Shown: positions 7,813 through 17,129, numbered from the stretch's first letter. The stretch: DNA of 37,691 nucleotides from Chitinophagales bacterium (GCA_013298665.1 JAAFIK010000049.1:1-37691), one strand, 5' to 3'. Translations and numbers: made by a program. The notes: generated from the letters alone by a model not told the origin.

Positions 7813-8760
7813 ATGAAAAATATAAAGCTGATAGAAGTCCCTTCCGAAATTGGTGCCGGTACCCGTGGTGCAAGCCTGGGTGTGGATGCCATTAAGATTG
7901 CTGCGCTCGACTTTATGAGTAATTTTTTTGTAAATTTTGCCTCCGAAAAAGTGGAGGTAGAAAACCAGTTGCTGTTTGAGCCCATCCGTTCGCCTTATGC
8001 AAAACGCATCAGCGGAGTACAAACCATGTACGAAAGGGTAAGTAAAGCCGTACAGGATTCACTGAAGGCCAATTTCTTTCCGGTGGTACTCAGTGGCGAC
8101 CATAGCAATGCCGGTGGCACAATCGCCGGTATTAAAATGGCAAAACCCAAGGGTAAGCTCGGGGTTATCTGGATTGACGCGCATGCTGATCTCCATACCC
8201 CCTATACCACGCCAACAGGAAATATGCATGGTATGCCTTTGGCCACAGCAATAGCTGAGGATAATAAAGAAAATCAGGTACATGAACTGGATGACAAGAC
8301 CAGGGCTGCATGGGACCAGCTTAAATCGATCGGAAAAATTCAACCCAAGGTACTGCCCGAGGATATTGTCTTTATTGCACTGCGCGATTATGAAAAAGAG
8401 GAAAAGGCACTGATCGAAAAACATGGCATCAAAGTGATTACCACGGCAGAGGTGAGGCGCACGGGAGCTGAAAATGTAAGCCGTAAAGTATTGCGTTACC
8501 TGAGCGATTGTACAGATATCTATGTTAGCTTTGATGTGGATAGCCTGGATTCTTCCATATCACGGGGTACGGGTACGCCGGTGAGTAACGGATTGAAGGA
8601 ACGTGAAGCAGAGGACCTGATCAGCAAGTTTATGCAGAACCGGAAAATCTGTTGTTTTGAAATTACAGAAGTTAATCCCACCCTTGATAAAGAGAACCTT
8701 ATGGCTGAAATCGCGTTCAATATCCTGCAACGCAGTGTAAACATTTTATTACTGAACTGA
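7813..8760 (+). CDS. Arginase / ureohydrolase family protein
   Basis: A 315-residue binuclear-manganese hydrolase of the arginase-agmatinase-formiminoglutamase family. All metal ligands are visible: His97 in LSGDHSNAGG, Asp122, His124 and Asp126 in WIDAHADLHTP, and Asp241 and Asp243 in SFDVDSLDSS. A downstream EITEVNPTLD closes the site. The NMHGMPLA and GTGTPVSNG segments favour true arginase (L-arginine to ornithine and urea) over agmatinase, though this is inference. No urease or ornithine pathway gene is nearby. The stop codon overlaps the ATG of the DUF1684 gene by one base, so the two are translationally coupled. Confidence 0.9.
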   Translation: MKNIKLIEVPSEIGAGTRGASLGVDAIKIAALDFMSNFFVNFASEKVEVENQLLFEPIRSPYAKRISGVQTMYERVSKAVQDSLKANFFPVVLSGDHSNAGGTIAGIKMAKPKGKLGVIWIDAHADLHTPYTTPTGNMHGMPLATAIAEDNKENQVHELDDKTRAAWDQLKSIGKIQPKVLPEDIVFIALRDYEKEEKALIEKHGIKVITTAEVRRTGAENVSRKVLRYLSDCTDIYVSFDVDSLDSSISRGTGTPVSNGLKEREAEDLISKFMQNRKICCFEITEVNPTLDKENLMAEIAFNILQRSVNILLLN

Positions 8761-9371
8761 TGACTATCCGGTTATCCATAGCACTGGTGGCTGCAGGATT
8801 GTTTACCTGCTCCCGTGCCACTGCCCAGCGTACAACTTATAACGACACGATTACCAGTTTTCAGAAGAAGTATGTGGCCACGCATGAAGTAGTGAAGGGA
8901 GAAGATCGTAATTTCCTGCATTTCTTTAAACCTGATCAACGGTACAGGGTTAACTGCAGGTTTCAACGGTTGGAGGATACGGCAACCATCAGCATCCGGA
9001 CAACAGGGAAAACTATTCCCGTAAAGAACTTTATCCGGTATGGTAAACTGTATTTCACGCTTCGTGGCAGGTCCTGTACGCTTACCCTGTACCAGTCGCC
9101 CGCCCTCTCATCATCCGCAACTTACCGCAATTATCTCTTCCTGCCCTTTACAGATGCTACAACCGGGAGCAGTACTTATGGAGCGGGTCGTTATATTGAT
9201 GTGCAGACAACAGATATCATCAGGGATACTTACCGGCTTGATTTTAATAAAGCGTATAATCCCTATTGTGCTTATGCCGAAGGGTATAACTGTCCGCTGC
9301 CACCACCGGAGAATAAACTCCCGATGGCAGTTACCGCCGGGGAAAAGCATTATACGAAGCCGGGGCATTAA
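8760..9371 (+). CDS. DUF1684 family exported protein
   Basis: A 203-residue protein with an N-terminal signal peptide (MTIRLSIALVAAGLFTCSRA). The DUF1684 pattern is clear: GEDRNFLHFFKPD, a central beta-rich part, LFLPFTDATTGSSTYGAGRY, then LDFNKAYNPYCAYAEGYNCP and a final ENKLPMAVTAGEKHY. Members are often exported and have no established biochemistry. The gene overlaps the arginase stop codon by one base (ATGA arrangement) and so is certainly in the same operon. That coupling is the only clue to its function. Confidence 0.85.
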   Translation: MTIRLSIALVAAGLFTCSRATAQRTTYNDTITSFQKKYVATHEVVKGEDRNFLHFFKPDQRYRVNCRFQRLEDTATISIRTTGKTIPVKNFIRYGKLYFTLRGRSCTLTLYQSPALSSSATYRNYLFLPFTDATTGSSTYGAGRYIDVQTTDIIRDTYRLDFNKAYNPYCAYAEGYNCPLPPPENKLPMAVTAGEKHYTKPGH

Positions 9372-9417
9372 ATAGCAACAGGGTTTGCATACTTCATAAA
9401 ACCATATTACAGTAATA

Positions 9418-11040
9418 ATGAAAAAAAACATTCTCCTCCTCTTTTCCGCTTTCGGCTTATCGCTGAGCGTTGTTGCGCAGAACTACTGGCAACAGGAAGT
9501 GAACTACAACATCTCGGTCAGGCTCAACGATGCCAACCATACACTGAAAGGTGTTGTACGGATGGCATACACCAATCACTCGCCGGACGCATTGCCATTT
9601 ATCTGGATTCATCTCTGGCCCAATGCGTACAGGAACCGGCAAACAGCATTGCACCGGCAATTGGCTTCAGATACTACGGTAAGGGAAATTCCCTCAGGTG
9701 ATGCGGCTACCGGCTTTATCGACAGCCTTGCTTTTGCAGTCAACGGCCAGCCCGTTGTTGCACAACCGCACCCGGAACATATTGATATTGTGAAAATACT
9801 ACTGCCCGCACCACTTGCACCGGGTGCATCCATCAATATCAGCACACCCTTTTATGTACAACTGCCTGAATATTTTTCGCGGATGGGGCATGCGGGTAAT
9901 TATTATATGGTTACACAATGGTATCCCAAGCCTGCAGTGTACGACCGGAAGGGCTGGCATCCCATACCTTATCTTGATCGCGGGGAGTTTTACAGCGAGT
10001 TTGGCAGTTTTGACGTGAGCATCACCCTGCCTTCTGCCTATGTTGTGGCTGCAACGGGCAACCTGCAAACAACCGATGAACTGGCTGCTTATAAGACAGC
10101 AGGCAGCGCTAACCGGAGCCTGATCGGCGATGCACTGCGCAATGGCAAAGATTCGGCAGCGGTCAGGGCCTTATCCTTACAAAAAATACCGGTAACCGGT
10201 ACAGAGAAAACACTCCGGTTTACCGAAAACAATATCCACGATTTTGCATTTTTTGCCAGCAAAGATTTTCTGGTGCAGTATGACACAGTTAAGAATACTG
10301 ACGGTAGTGCCATTGATGTGTTTACTTTTCACCACCCGGAGAGCGCTCACCGCTGGGGCGAGAGTACAGGTTTTGTAAAGGATGCCGTAGCACACTACAG
10401 CAATTGGCTTGGTGCTTACCCTTACCGTACGGTGAAGGCGGTTGAGGGCCCCAAAAACCAGAGTTCGGGCGGTATGGAATACCCCACAGTAACCCTGATC
10501 ACCAGCCCCGATGCCACACCGGAAAAACTTGACGCTGTTATTACCCACGAAGTAGGACACAACTGGTTTTATGGAATACTGGCGAGTAATGAACGGGATC
10601 ACCCCTGGATGGATGAGGGCATCAATACTTATTACCAGTTTCGTTATGAGGCAGAAAAGTATAAGGGCAATATAATTTTCGGGGATGCAATACCTGCTGA
10701 GATCAGGAAGCTGCCCCTCGCTGATTTCCAATCTACGGTGTACCGCGTGATGAAGGGGATTCCCATGCCGGAAGCCATCAATACGCACCCAACTGATTTT
10801 GCCAGTAAGGATCAGTATGGATTGATTATTTACCTCAAAACGGCGGTATGGATGTATATGCTTGAGGAGAAGGCCGGCAGGGAAGCTGTAGACAAAGCCA
10901 TGCATACTTATTTTGAGGCCTGGAAGTTCAGGCACCCCTATCCCGAAGACCTGAAAGCGATACTACAGGCGGGTATGCCTGCGGTGGACATGAATGGCTT
11001 TTTCAAACTGCTGGGTAAGAAGGGTGCGTTTCCGGAGTAA
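9418..11040 (+). CDS. M1 family zinc aminopeptidase-like metallopeptidase, exported
   Basis: A 540-residue gluzincin with a signal peptide ending near VVAQ (residue 21). The zinc site is HEVGH (377-381) with the third ligand Glu400 in PWMDEGINTYY. GGMEYPT (351-357) stands where the substrate-binding GAMEN motif sits in classical M1 enzymes. The N-terminal beta-sandwich domain (25-210) is recognisable (YNISVRLNDANHTLKG). The protein stops soon after the thermolysin-like domain and seems to lack the long C-terminal helical domain of PepN-type enzymes; short members occur in Bacteroidota. It lies 46 bp after the DUF1684 gene and could be a third operon member. Likely periplasmic peptide degradation. 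Confidence 0.9.
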   Translation: MKKNILLLFSAFGLSLSVVAQNYWQQEVNYNISVRLNDANHTLKGVVRMAYTNHSPDALPFIWIHLWPNAYRNRQTALHRQLASDTTVREIPSGDAATGFIDSLAFAVNGQPVVAQPHPEHIDIVKILLPAPLAPGASINISTPFYVQLPEYFSRMGHAGNYYMVTQWYPKPAVYDRKGWHPIPYLDRGEFYSEFGSFDVSITLPSAYVVAATGNLQTTDELAAYKTAGSANRSLIGDALRNGKDSAAVRALSLQKIPVTGTEKTLRFTENNIHDFAFFASKDFLVQYDTVKNTDGSAIDVFTFHHPESAHRWGESTGFVKDAVAHYSNWLGAYPYRTVKAVEGPKNQSSGGMEYPTVTLITSPDATPEKLDAVITHEVGHNWFYGILASNERDHPWMDEGINTYYQFRYEAEKYKGNIIFGDAIPAEIRKLPLADFQSTVYRVMKGIPMPEAINTHPTDFASKDQYGLIIYLKTAVWMYMLEEKAGREAVDKAMHTYFEAWKFRHPYPEDLKAILQAGMPAVDMNGFFKLLGKKGAFPE

Positions 11041-11065
11041 GGCTATTTTATTATTGACCATAGCC

Positions 11066-11104
11066 GTATAAAAATGTCCGGACTGGTCCCGGACATTTTT
11101 ATAC
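11066..11104. terminator. Bidirectional intrinsic terminator, perfect 16-bp stem
   Basis: Positions 11066-11081 (starting gtataaaaatg) are exactly complementary to 11089-11104, with a 7-nt loop. The arms carry A5 and T5 runs, so it works in both directions between the convergent M1 peptidase and VWA genes. Confidence 0.88.
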
Positions 11105-11115
11105 AGCATATTTGC

Positions 11116-12546
11116 TTATCCCTTCTTCTTTCTGTACATATAGTTGGTATTGCGGGTGGCTTTCTGGTACATTTTCCGTTCAGATTCGCTCATCCGTTTC
11201 GCTTCTGCCAAACGCAATTTATAGTTGGCATTTAAGGAGTCCTGTATGGCAAAGGTTTTGGTAAGCCTTTTTATTTTGCCCTTCTTTGCGGTGAGGTAAG
11301 ATGCATTGTATGTGGCAAGTGAATCGGCAACGGAATAATTGCCCTTGTCCACTTCATCCATGGCGCGTTCGAGCAGGTCGTTCGACCGGAATACGGCCAC
11401 CTGTTGCTCCACATAATCATCGGCGTTATTGTCCACCAGCGTATAATCGGATGTGGGTTGCAGCGTTACTGATGAGTTGATCTGTTGCATCTTCTCCCCG
11501 GAGATGGCGTCATCGTATCCGAAAACAGAACGGAAAGTAAGGGCTTCTGCCACCGGTTTTTTGAGTTTCAGTTCAAGCAGTATCGATTTTTGTTCCTCTG
11601 AAAAAACATCCCGGAATGGGATCTCGACTGTATTGCCCTTGCTTGATGATGCATAGCCATAGAGTTTTACCAATTCCACGGCGTCCGGAAGCTCTACCCT
11701 GATGGTGGTGTTTTGTGCCACTACTTCAAGCAGTCCTTTCAGTTCCTTATTAAAAATGGGGGGTATATTTTCGGCTTTGTCAATAAAGTAGTAATTACCA
11801 ATACCATACTCTGCGAGGTCGGTCAGCATTTTTTCATCAAAGTCGGCACCAACACCAAACGTAGAAAGGCTGATCTTTTCTGTTGTTGCCCATTTGTTGG
11901 CAATGATGTTCAGGCTTTTCCGGTCTGTAATACCCTGGTTGGCCAGCCCATCGGTCAGCAGTAAAACACGGTTTACCTTTTGTGCTTCAAAAAAGCGTTT
12001 TACTTCGGCATACCCGCTCAGCATACCCCCGCTCATAAAAGTGCTGCCCCTTTCCCGGATGGACTCAATAAGGGCTTTGATGGATTGTTTGTTGCCCGCT
12101 TTTGTATTGGCCACCAATACGCCCACTTCAGAATCGTATACCACAATAGAAATCCGGTCTTCCGCATCAAGGTTATCCACTACAAACTGTGCCGCTTTTT
12201 TGCAGTATGTCAATTTGTCGCCGATCATTGATCCGCTGCGGTCTAATACCAGCGCAATATTGAGTGGTGTGCGTTGTTTCCCTGTTGGTGCATATTTGAT
12301 GGCTTTGGCTTCCAGGTAGAGATAAATGGGGGAGTCGGGCTGGTTATAAAAAAAAGGACTGCTGGCCCACATCTTAAAGCCGAGGTGGCTGCCGGGTGCG
12401 GGTTCAACACCATTGGTATCTGCAGCAAAAAGGGAAGGCGCTGTATGGTTACGCGAAGACAAGCCCCGGGAACTGGTGGCTGCAAGACAGATGATGACCA
12501 CTGCGAAAAGCGGAAGTCCCGCCGGTAAGATTTTTTTTAGTTGCAT
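11116..12546 (-). CDS. von Willebrand factor A domain protein, exported
   Basis: A 476-residue protein. I use the ATG at 12546, giving a hydrophobic signal segment (PLFAVVIICLAATSS); the longer frame from 12672 has no such start and crosses the preceding hairpin. The VWA domain occupies about 95-270 with a complete metal-ion-dependent adhesion site: DRSGS (Asp102, Ser104, Ser106), a Thr in GSTFMSGG, and Asp in LLTDGLANQG. The C-terminal part is beta-rich, as in inter-alpha-trypsin inhibitor-like bacterial proteins, then a charged helix ending YRKKKG. Probably a periplasmic or surface binding or scaffolding protein; the ligand is unknown. It lies 150 bp downstream of lpxK. Confidence 0.85.
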   Translation of the reverse strand: MQLKKILPAGLPLFAVVIICLAATSSRGLSSRNHTAPSLFAADTNGVEPAPGSHLGFKMWASSPFFYNQPDSPIYLYLEAKAIKYAPTGKQRTPLNIALVLDRSGSMIGDKLTYCKKAAQFVVDNLDAEDRISIVVYDSEVGVLVANTKAGNKQSIKALIESIRERGSTFMSGGMLSGYAEVKRFFEAQKVNRVLLLTDGLANQGITDRKSLNIIANKWATTEKISLSTFGVGADFDEKMLTDLAEYGIGNYYFIDKAENIPPIFNKELKGLLEVVAQNTTIRVELPDAVELVKLYGYASSSKGNTVEIPFRDVFSEEQKSILLELKLKKPVAEALTFRSVFGYDDAISGEKMQQINSSVTLQPTSDYTLVDNNADDYVEQQVAVFRSNDLLERAMDEVDKGNYSVADSLATYNASYLTAKKGKIKRLTKTFAIQDSLNANYKLRLAEAKRMSESERKMYQKATRNTNYMYRKKKG

Positions 12547-12646
12547 ATCCTGGTTTTTGGTTGTGATGCAATATTTAAAAAAATACACAGTATGCACAAC
12601 ACATTCCCCCCGGTTTAACATTTTTTTGTGTTTATAGCCGTCACAC

Positions 12647-12670
12647 GCCGGGAATATACCACATCCCGGC
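12647..12670. other. Hairpin between lpxK and the VWA gene
   Basis: GCCGGGA (12647-12653) pairs with TCCCGGC (12664-12670) over a 10-nt loop. No T-run follows on the minus strand, so it may be a weak terminator, an RNA-processing signal or chance. Confidence 0.4.
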
Positions 12671-12696
12671 ACTCTTCATGGCACTACCGGTGGGGT

Positions 12697-13746
12697 TTAA
12701 CGGAAAGACTGGATAAATGCGGTTACTTTTTGTTCAAAGTGCGGTCCTTCACCAAACAGGAAGGCATGTTCAACGGGTAATACATAGATCGGGTACTGGC
12801 TCATTTCTTTTTCAAACTTCTGCAAACGCACGGCATCTTTCTCGGTGGTGAGCATGATCTTCTTTTTTGAATCCATCCCATTAAATTCTTTACAGATGTT
12901 TTCCATATCATCGATGCTGAAGATGTGGTGATCTGCATACCGCTGCATCTGGTAAGTATGCACGTTGGCGGCAAGAAAATCTTTGAGCGGTCTCGGATTG
13001 GCAATGCCGCAGATGAGCAGGATATCGGTATCCGGGCTGAAGTTGAACGGTTGCCGGGTAAAGAGGTGGTAGGGACTTGCATACACTGTTTCGGTAAAAA
13101 AGACCGGTTGTTTGCCATCGGGTGCGATCTCTTTGATCAATGCCTGCTTTTCAGTGGCGTCTAAACGTGCGGGACATTTGGTGACCACAATAATATCGGC
13201 GCGTTTCCGGCTGGCACGCACATCGCGGAGATCGCCTGCGGGCAGGATAAAGTCGCGGGTAAAGAGGTTGCGGTATTCGGTGAGTATAATGTTGAGTCCT
13301 GCTTTTACCTGACGGTGTTGAAATGCATCATCAAGTATAATCACCTGGAGGTCAGGCTGATCCTGCAGCAACTGGGGGATTGCCACCACGCGCTCTTCAC
13401 CAACGGCTACCACCAGGCCGGGAAACTTCTGGTGAAACTGCATGGGTTCATCTCCGATTTCAAGCGCCGTGGTATCGGGCCCGGCTATGGCAAAGCCCTT
13501 TGTTTTTCGTTTATACCCCCTGCTAAGGGTGGCAATTTTATAGGCGGGCTGTAAAAAACGGATGAGGTATTCTGCCATCGGTGTTTTGCCGGTGCCGCCC
13601 ACAGCAAGATTCCCCACACAGATGAGGGGAAAATTAAAGGAGGCAGACTTTAATATATTCTTGTCGTACAGGTAATTGCGCAGGGCGATTACCAGGCCAT
13701 AGAGGAGAGACAGGGGGAAGAGCAGGTATCTGAAGCTTTTCAGCAT
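12697..13746 (-). CDS. lpxK: Tetraacyldisaccharide 4'-kinase
   Basis: A 349-residue inner-membrane-associated kinase that phosphorylates the 4' position of the lipid A disaccharide. The N terminus has a membrane-anchoring helix (SFRYLLFPLSLLYGLVIAL), then the P-loop GNLAVGGTGKTP at about 45-56, the most diagnostic stretch. LSRGYKRKTKGF, LGDEP-like IGDEPMQF and ILDDAFQHRQV are further family motifs. The length is typical. It sits 15 bp after the cyclo-ligase gene in a four-gene minus-strand cluster. It implies a lipid A-bearing outer membrane, consistent with the KdsC-like phosphatase at 20.8 kb. Confidence 0.95.
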   Translation of the reverse strand: MLKSFRYLLFPLSLLYGLVIALRNYLYDKNILKSASFNFPLICVGNLAVGGTGKTPMAEYLIRFLQPAYKIATLSRGYKRKTKGFAIAGPDTTALEIGDEPMQFHQKFPGLVVAVGEERVVAIPQLLQDQPDLQVIILDDAFQHRQVKAGLNIILTEYRNLFTRDFILPAGDLRDVRASRKRADIIVVTKCPARLDATEKQALIKEIAPDGKQPVFFTETVYASPYHLFTRQPFNFSPDTDILLICGIANPRPLKDFLAANVHTYQMQRYADHHIFSIDDMENICKEFNGMDSKKKIMLTTEKDAVRLQKFEKEMSQYPIYVLPVEHAFLFGEGPHFEQKVTAFIQSFR

Positions 13747-13761
13747 AATGGAACAAATGGG

Positions 13762-14331
13762 TTAAAAAGTATATACGGCATGGGGAGTGATGCAATGGTT
13801 CAGCCTGATATCCCGGCTGTCGGTATCCGTTATTTTATCTACCGGGTCAAAGTAGCTGAAGCCAATTTTTACGGTGTCTTTCCGGCAGGTTTTCAGGAAA
13901 CGGTCGTAATAGCCCTTGCCATAACCCACGCGGTGGCCGCGTTTGTCAAAGGCCAGCAGCGGTACCAGTACAAGATCGATTTCGTCGGCAAACATATCCA
14001 GTCCGTCAACGGGTTCAGCAATACCGTATTTATTGGTGGCAAACTGGGTAAAATCATTCACCACAACGCAGGACATTGTTCCCGTTTGTTCGCTGATAAC
14101 CGGGTAAAAAAGCACCTGTGCAGGGTTTTTGAAATAACAATAATCTGTAATGGGTTCAACATTGAATTCGCCTGCCCGTTCCAGTGGGGCGTAGGTCATG
14201 ATCAGGGCAGGGATATCAATATTGAGTTTCTGGAACTGGATCAGGATGAGGTCGTCCATACGACTTTTTTCGCCGGGTGTCAGTTGCATTCTTTTTTCCC
14301 GGTACAATGTCCTGATTACTTTCTTTATCAT
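13762..14331 (-). CDS. 5-formyltetrahydrofolate cyclo-ligase
   Basis: A 189-residue enzyme converting 5-formyl-THF to 5,10-methenyl-THF with ATP. The family signature is at the C-terminal side: VLVPLLAFDKRGHRVGYGKG followed by YYDRFL, which binds phosphate and folate. The N terminus carries the usual basic helix (MIKKVIRTLYREKR). Normal length. It lies between rsmD (10 bp) and lpxK (15 bp) on one transcript. It repairs folate, complementing the dihydropteroate synthase at 27.5 kb. Confidence 0.93.
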   Translation of the reverse strand: MIKKVIRTLYREKRMQLTPGEKSRMDDLILIQFQKLNIDIPALIMTYAPLERAGEFNVEPITDYCYFKNPAQVLFYPVISEQTGTMSCVVVNDFTQFATNKYGIAEPVDGLDMFADEIDLVLVPLLAFDKRGHRVGYGKGYYDRFLKTCRKDTVKIGFSYFDPVDKITDTDSRDIRLNHCITPHAVYTF

Positions 14332-14341
14332 AAGACTGATT

Positions 14342-14899
14342 TTAAGGTGAAGGCATACCCTCCCTGTTGATAAAGATAGAAAAAATGGTTGTTCCGTAAT
14401 TGCGTTCTGTCACATAACTGTTAAATGTCTTGTAGTCGTTACGGGGTGTATGTTCAAGTACAAACCAGCCACCCGGGCGCAGCAATCCTTTTGCGAGGAT
14501 GAGCCGGGGAAGTTCGTCTATCGTGGTGAGTGCGTATGGTGGGCCGGCAAAAATAAAATCGTATGACAGATGGCAGTTATTGATAAAAGTGAAAACATCC
14601 CCCCTGATGAGGGTGATATTTTCGAATGCCAGTTGCTCGATTGTTTTCCGGATAAAAGCGTGCATACCGGTATCCTTTTCCACGATGGTCAGTTGCTTTG
14701 CGCCCCGGCTGGCCAACTCGTAACTGATACAACCCGTACCTCCAAAAAGATCGAGGGTAACCAGTTGTTCAAAGTCCAGGTTGTTTTGCAGGATGTTGAA
14801 CAAGCCTTCTTTGGCAATATCCGTTGTTGGCCGGGTATAAGGCATTTTCGCCGGCGGATTGATTTTACGCCCTCCGTGTATACCGCTGATTATACGCAT
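14342..14899 (-). CDS. rsmD: 16S rRNA (guanine966-N2)-methyltransferase
   Basis: A 185-residue SAM-dependent enzyme of the RsmD family. The start at 14899 gives MRIISGIHGGRKINPPAKMP, the classic N terminus; the 14962 frame only adds out-of-family residues inside the next gene. SAM-binding motif I is LDLFGGTGCISYE (49-61), with Glu74 in IVEKD. The catalytic motif reads FAGPPY (117-122): Gly119 takes the place of the Asp or Asn of the usual (D/N)PPY. The first 10 bases overlap the end of the DUF3822 gene, a pairing common in Bacteroidota. Identity is confident; the variant motif is worth checking. Confidence 0.92.
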   Translation of the reverse strand: MRIISGIHGGRKINPPAKMPYTRPTTDIAKEGLFNILQNNLDFEQLVTLDLFGGTGCISYELASRGAKQLTIVEKDTGMHAFIRKTIEQLAFENITLIRGDVFTFINNCHLSYDFIFAGPPYALTTIDELPRLILAKGLLRPGGWFVLEHTPRNDYKTFNSYVTERNYGTTIFSIFINREGMPSP

Positions 14900-15741
14900 G
14901 CAGCGATGGTAAATAAGTGACTGAAAAAATGTGCCGGGTATGCGGAGAACCCCGGTGCACAAGTGAATGTGGCCGGTGGGGTAGCGGGTGCCAGGTGCAG
15001 GAAATATTTGTAAAACTCTGCATAAAGCGCAGAATCCTGGTCAATCATACCGTGTATCCGTACCTCTGCTTCCTGCGGGCTGCAATGAAAAGCCTGGCAG
15101 ATACTGAGCAGGTGATAAGCGGCGTCTTCGGGTATTTTGGTATTGAATTGCTGTATGATCTTCAGCGCGCCATCCTGCTGGAGCAGCACGAGCAGGTTGT
15201 CCGGTGCGCAGATGAGGTCAATGGCCTGTCCGCCGCGCGCGAGGGCATCCGGCAGCAGTGAATAGAGGTGTGCGTGATTGGCGCCCGAAAACCGTGCAGT
15301 AATGGCCGCATTGATGGCTACGGGTGTGCGGTAAATGGCGTGAAGGTTCCGGCGGTAAAGGAAATCGGTTTTCACAACACATTTTGCTGCGTCGCCAAAA
15401 ATAGTATTGAGCATCCGGGTATTATCGATGCTGTTGTAAACCTCGTGCGGGGTGAGGATACATTCGGGAAAAGCATATATGATATCCGTCTTGCGGTATT
15501 GCTGTTGCAGTAGTGGTTCGGCAGCAAAAATGTCTTTCAGTAACAATGCTGCCTCACCATCTGAAATACCTGTGGGGTAATGGTACACCACGCAATCGGT
15601 AAATTGTTGCGTAGCCGTATCTGCACAATACAATGAAATGCCTTGCCAGCCTGCTTCTGCGAAGAGTTGTTTACCGGAAGCAGCGATGCCCGGGGTTGTT
15701 ATGGAAAAAGAAGCTTGCACGATTTTGATTTGTGCTGGCAA
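14890..15741 (-). CDS. DUF3822 family protein
   Basis: A 283-residue protein that I assign to DUF3822 from its general sequence (KIVQASFSI near the N terminus, a PEGLS-like ISLYCAD strand, TDIIYAFPECILTPHEVY, then FGDAAKCVVKTDFL) and from its place directly before rsmD, which is a usual arrangement in Bacteroidota. The function is unknown; an actin/hexokinase-like fold has been suggested, which I recall only loosely. No ATG is available: the frame opens with TTG at 15741 (GTG at 15720 is an alternative). It is the first gene of the rsmD, cyclo-ligase, lpxK run and is divergent from the MATE gene, 23 bp away. Confidence 0.75.
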   Translation of the reverse strand: MPAQIKIVQASFSITTPGIAASGKQLFAEAGWQGISLYCADTATQQFTDCVVYHYPTGISDGEAALLLKDIFAAEPLLQQQYRKTDIIYAFPECILTPHEVYNSIDNTRMLNTIFGDAAKCVVKTDFLYRRNLHAIYRTPVAINAAITARFSGANHAHLYSLLPDALARGGQAIDLICAPDNLLVLLQQDGALKIIQQFNTKIPEDAAYHLLSICQAFHCSPQEAEVRIHGMIDQDSALYAEFYKYFLHLAPATPPATFTCAPGFSAYPAHFFSHLFTIAACV

Positions 15742-15764
15742 AATAAGGTATTTTTACCGATTGT

Positions 15765-17129
15765 ATGGACGCAATACAAAATACAGAACAGTTGAAGGTT
15801 AGCCTGGGTTACCGGCAGATACTATTGATTACGCTGCCCATTACGCTGGCACTACTGGTACCCCAGCTCAATTTTATCACCAATAATATCTTTGTTGGCC
15901 GCCTTGGCATAACAGAGTTGGGCAATGCAGGGATTACCGGCGTCTACTACCTTATTGTGGCTGTCGTGGGCAATGGACTTAACAATGGGTTGCAGTCGCT
16001 GATTGCGCGGAAGGTTGGGGAGGGAGATATTAAGACCGTGCCGGTCATTTTTGCACAAGGCGTCCGTATTGCAATGCAGTTTGCGCTGGGTGGAATCCTG
16101 TTCACCTGGTTGCTTGCGCCGATTTGTCTGCGTGCTTTTATCCCTGCTGAAAACCTGGCACCCATCACCGGCTTCCTGAAAATCAGGGTTATGGGGCTGC
16201 CTTTTCTTTATGCCTTTCAATTGTGCAATGCCTTTTTGCTCGGTACGCTCAACAGCAGGTACCTCATGATTGGTACCATAACAGAAGCGGTATTTAACAT
16301 TCTGCTCGATTACCTGTTCATTTTCGGGCATTGGGGCTTACCGGCCATGGGTTTTAATGGTGCCGCCTTTGCCTCCGTTATTGCGGAAGTAATCGGGTTG
16401 ATTGTTGTGCTGGTCGTGATCCACCGCCGCGGACTGAAAAAGCAGTTTTCCCTTTTTACCAGTTTTGCTTACAACAAGGTACAAAGTGCGGCCATGCTTA
16501 CCCGGTCGGTGCCTTTAGTGCTGCAGTACCTCATCAGCCTCATCACCTGGCTCATCTTTTTTATACTTATTGCTTCCTATACCGATGGTGATAAAGCCAT
16601 CAGCAATGTTATGCGCAATGTTTTCGGGGTTTCGGGTATATTCATCTGGGCGTTTGCCAGTTGTGCCAATACGATGGTGAGCAACCTGATCGGGCAGGGT
16701 AAGGAAGAACTGGTGTTAAAAGCACTCTACCGCATCTCACTGCTGAGCCTCTGTTCTTCTGTACTGATGGGAACTCTCCTCAACCTTTTTCCCGAAGCTT
16801 TCTTCCATTTGTTTGGCGAGAGCGAAGCATTTGTGCAGCAGGGTATTCCCGTAATGCGGATGGTGTCGGCAGGAATGTTGTGTATGAGTATTACCGCTGT
16901 TTGGCTGAATGGATTAACCGGTACCGGCAAAACCAGAATTAACCTGCTGGCTGAGTTTGCCGGCATTACTGTCTATATCATTTACACGTTTATCATCATG
17001 AAGGTTTATCGTGTTCCCCTCGCCATGGCCTGGAGCAATGAACTCGTTTACTGGATAACGATGATCGCCATCGCTTATCCTTACCTGCGCGGGAGCAAGT
17101 GGCGCACAGGCGGGAAGGTTTCCACCTGA
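15765..17129 (+). CDS. MATE family efflux transporter
   Basis: A 454-residue membrane protein with about 12 hydrophobic segments arranged as two halves of six, as in MATE (NorM/DinF) exporters that use Na+ or H+ gradients to export drugs or metabolites. Typical features are LPITLALLVPQLNFITNNIF in the first helix, NAGITGVYY, the NGLQSLIARKVGEGD loop, and the repeat of this pattern in the second half (CANTMVSNLIGQGKEE). Normal length. It is a single gene, divergent from DUF3822 and convergent with DUF2851. The substrate cannot be told from sequence. Confidence 0.92.
   Translation: MDAIQNTEQLKVSLGYRQILLITLPITLALLVPQLNFITNNIFVGRLGITELGNAGITGVYYLIVAVVGNGLNNGLQSLIARKVGEGDIKTVPVIFAQGVRIAMQFALGGILFTWLLAPICLRAFIPAENLAPITGFLKIRVMGLPFLYAFQLCNAFLLGTLNSRYLMIGTITEAVFNILLDYLFIFGHWGLPAMGFNGAAFASVIAEVIGLIVVLVVIHRRGLKKQFSLFTSFAYNKVQSAAMLTRSVPLVLQYLISLITWLIFFILIASYTDGDKAISNVMRNVFGVSGIFIWAFASCANTMVSNLIGQGKEELVLKALYRISLLSLCSSVLMGTLLNLFPEAFFHLFGESEAFVQQGIPVMRMVSAGMLCMSITAVWLNGLTGTGKTRINLLAEFAGITVYIIYTFIIMKVYRVPLAMAWSNELVYWITMIAIAYPYLRGSKWRTGGKVST

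Noticed and set aside
7083..7985. 300-codon minus-strand frame
   Set aside because: Antisense to the CrtA-like and arginase genes, both with family motifs; the frame shows none.
10177..10935. 252-codon minus-strand frame
   Set aside because: Antisense to the M1 peptidase, over its HEVGH active site; shadow only.
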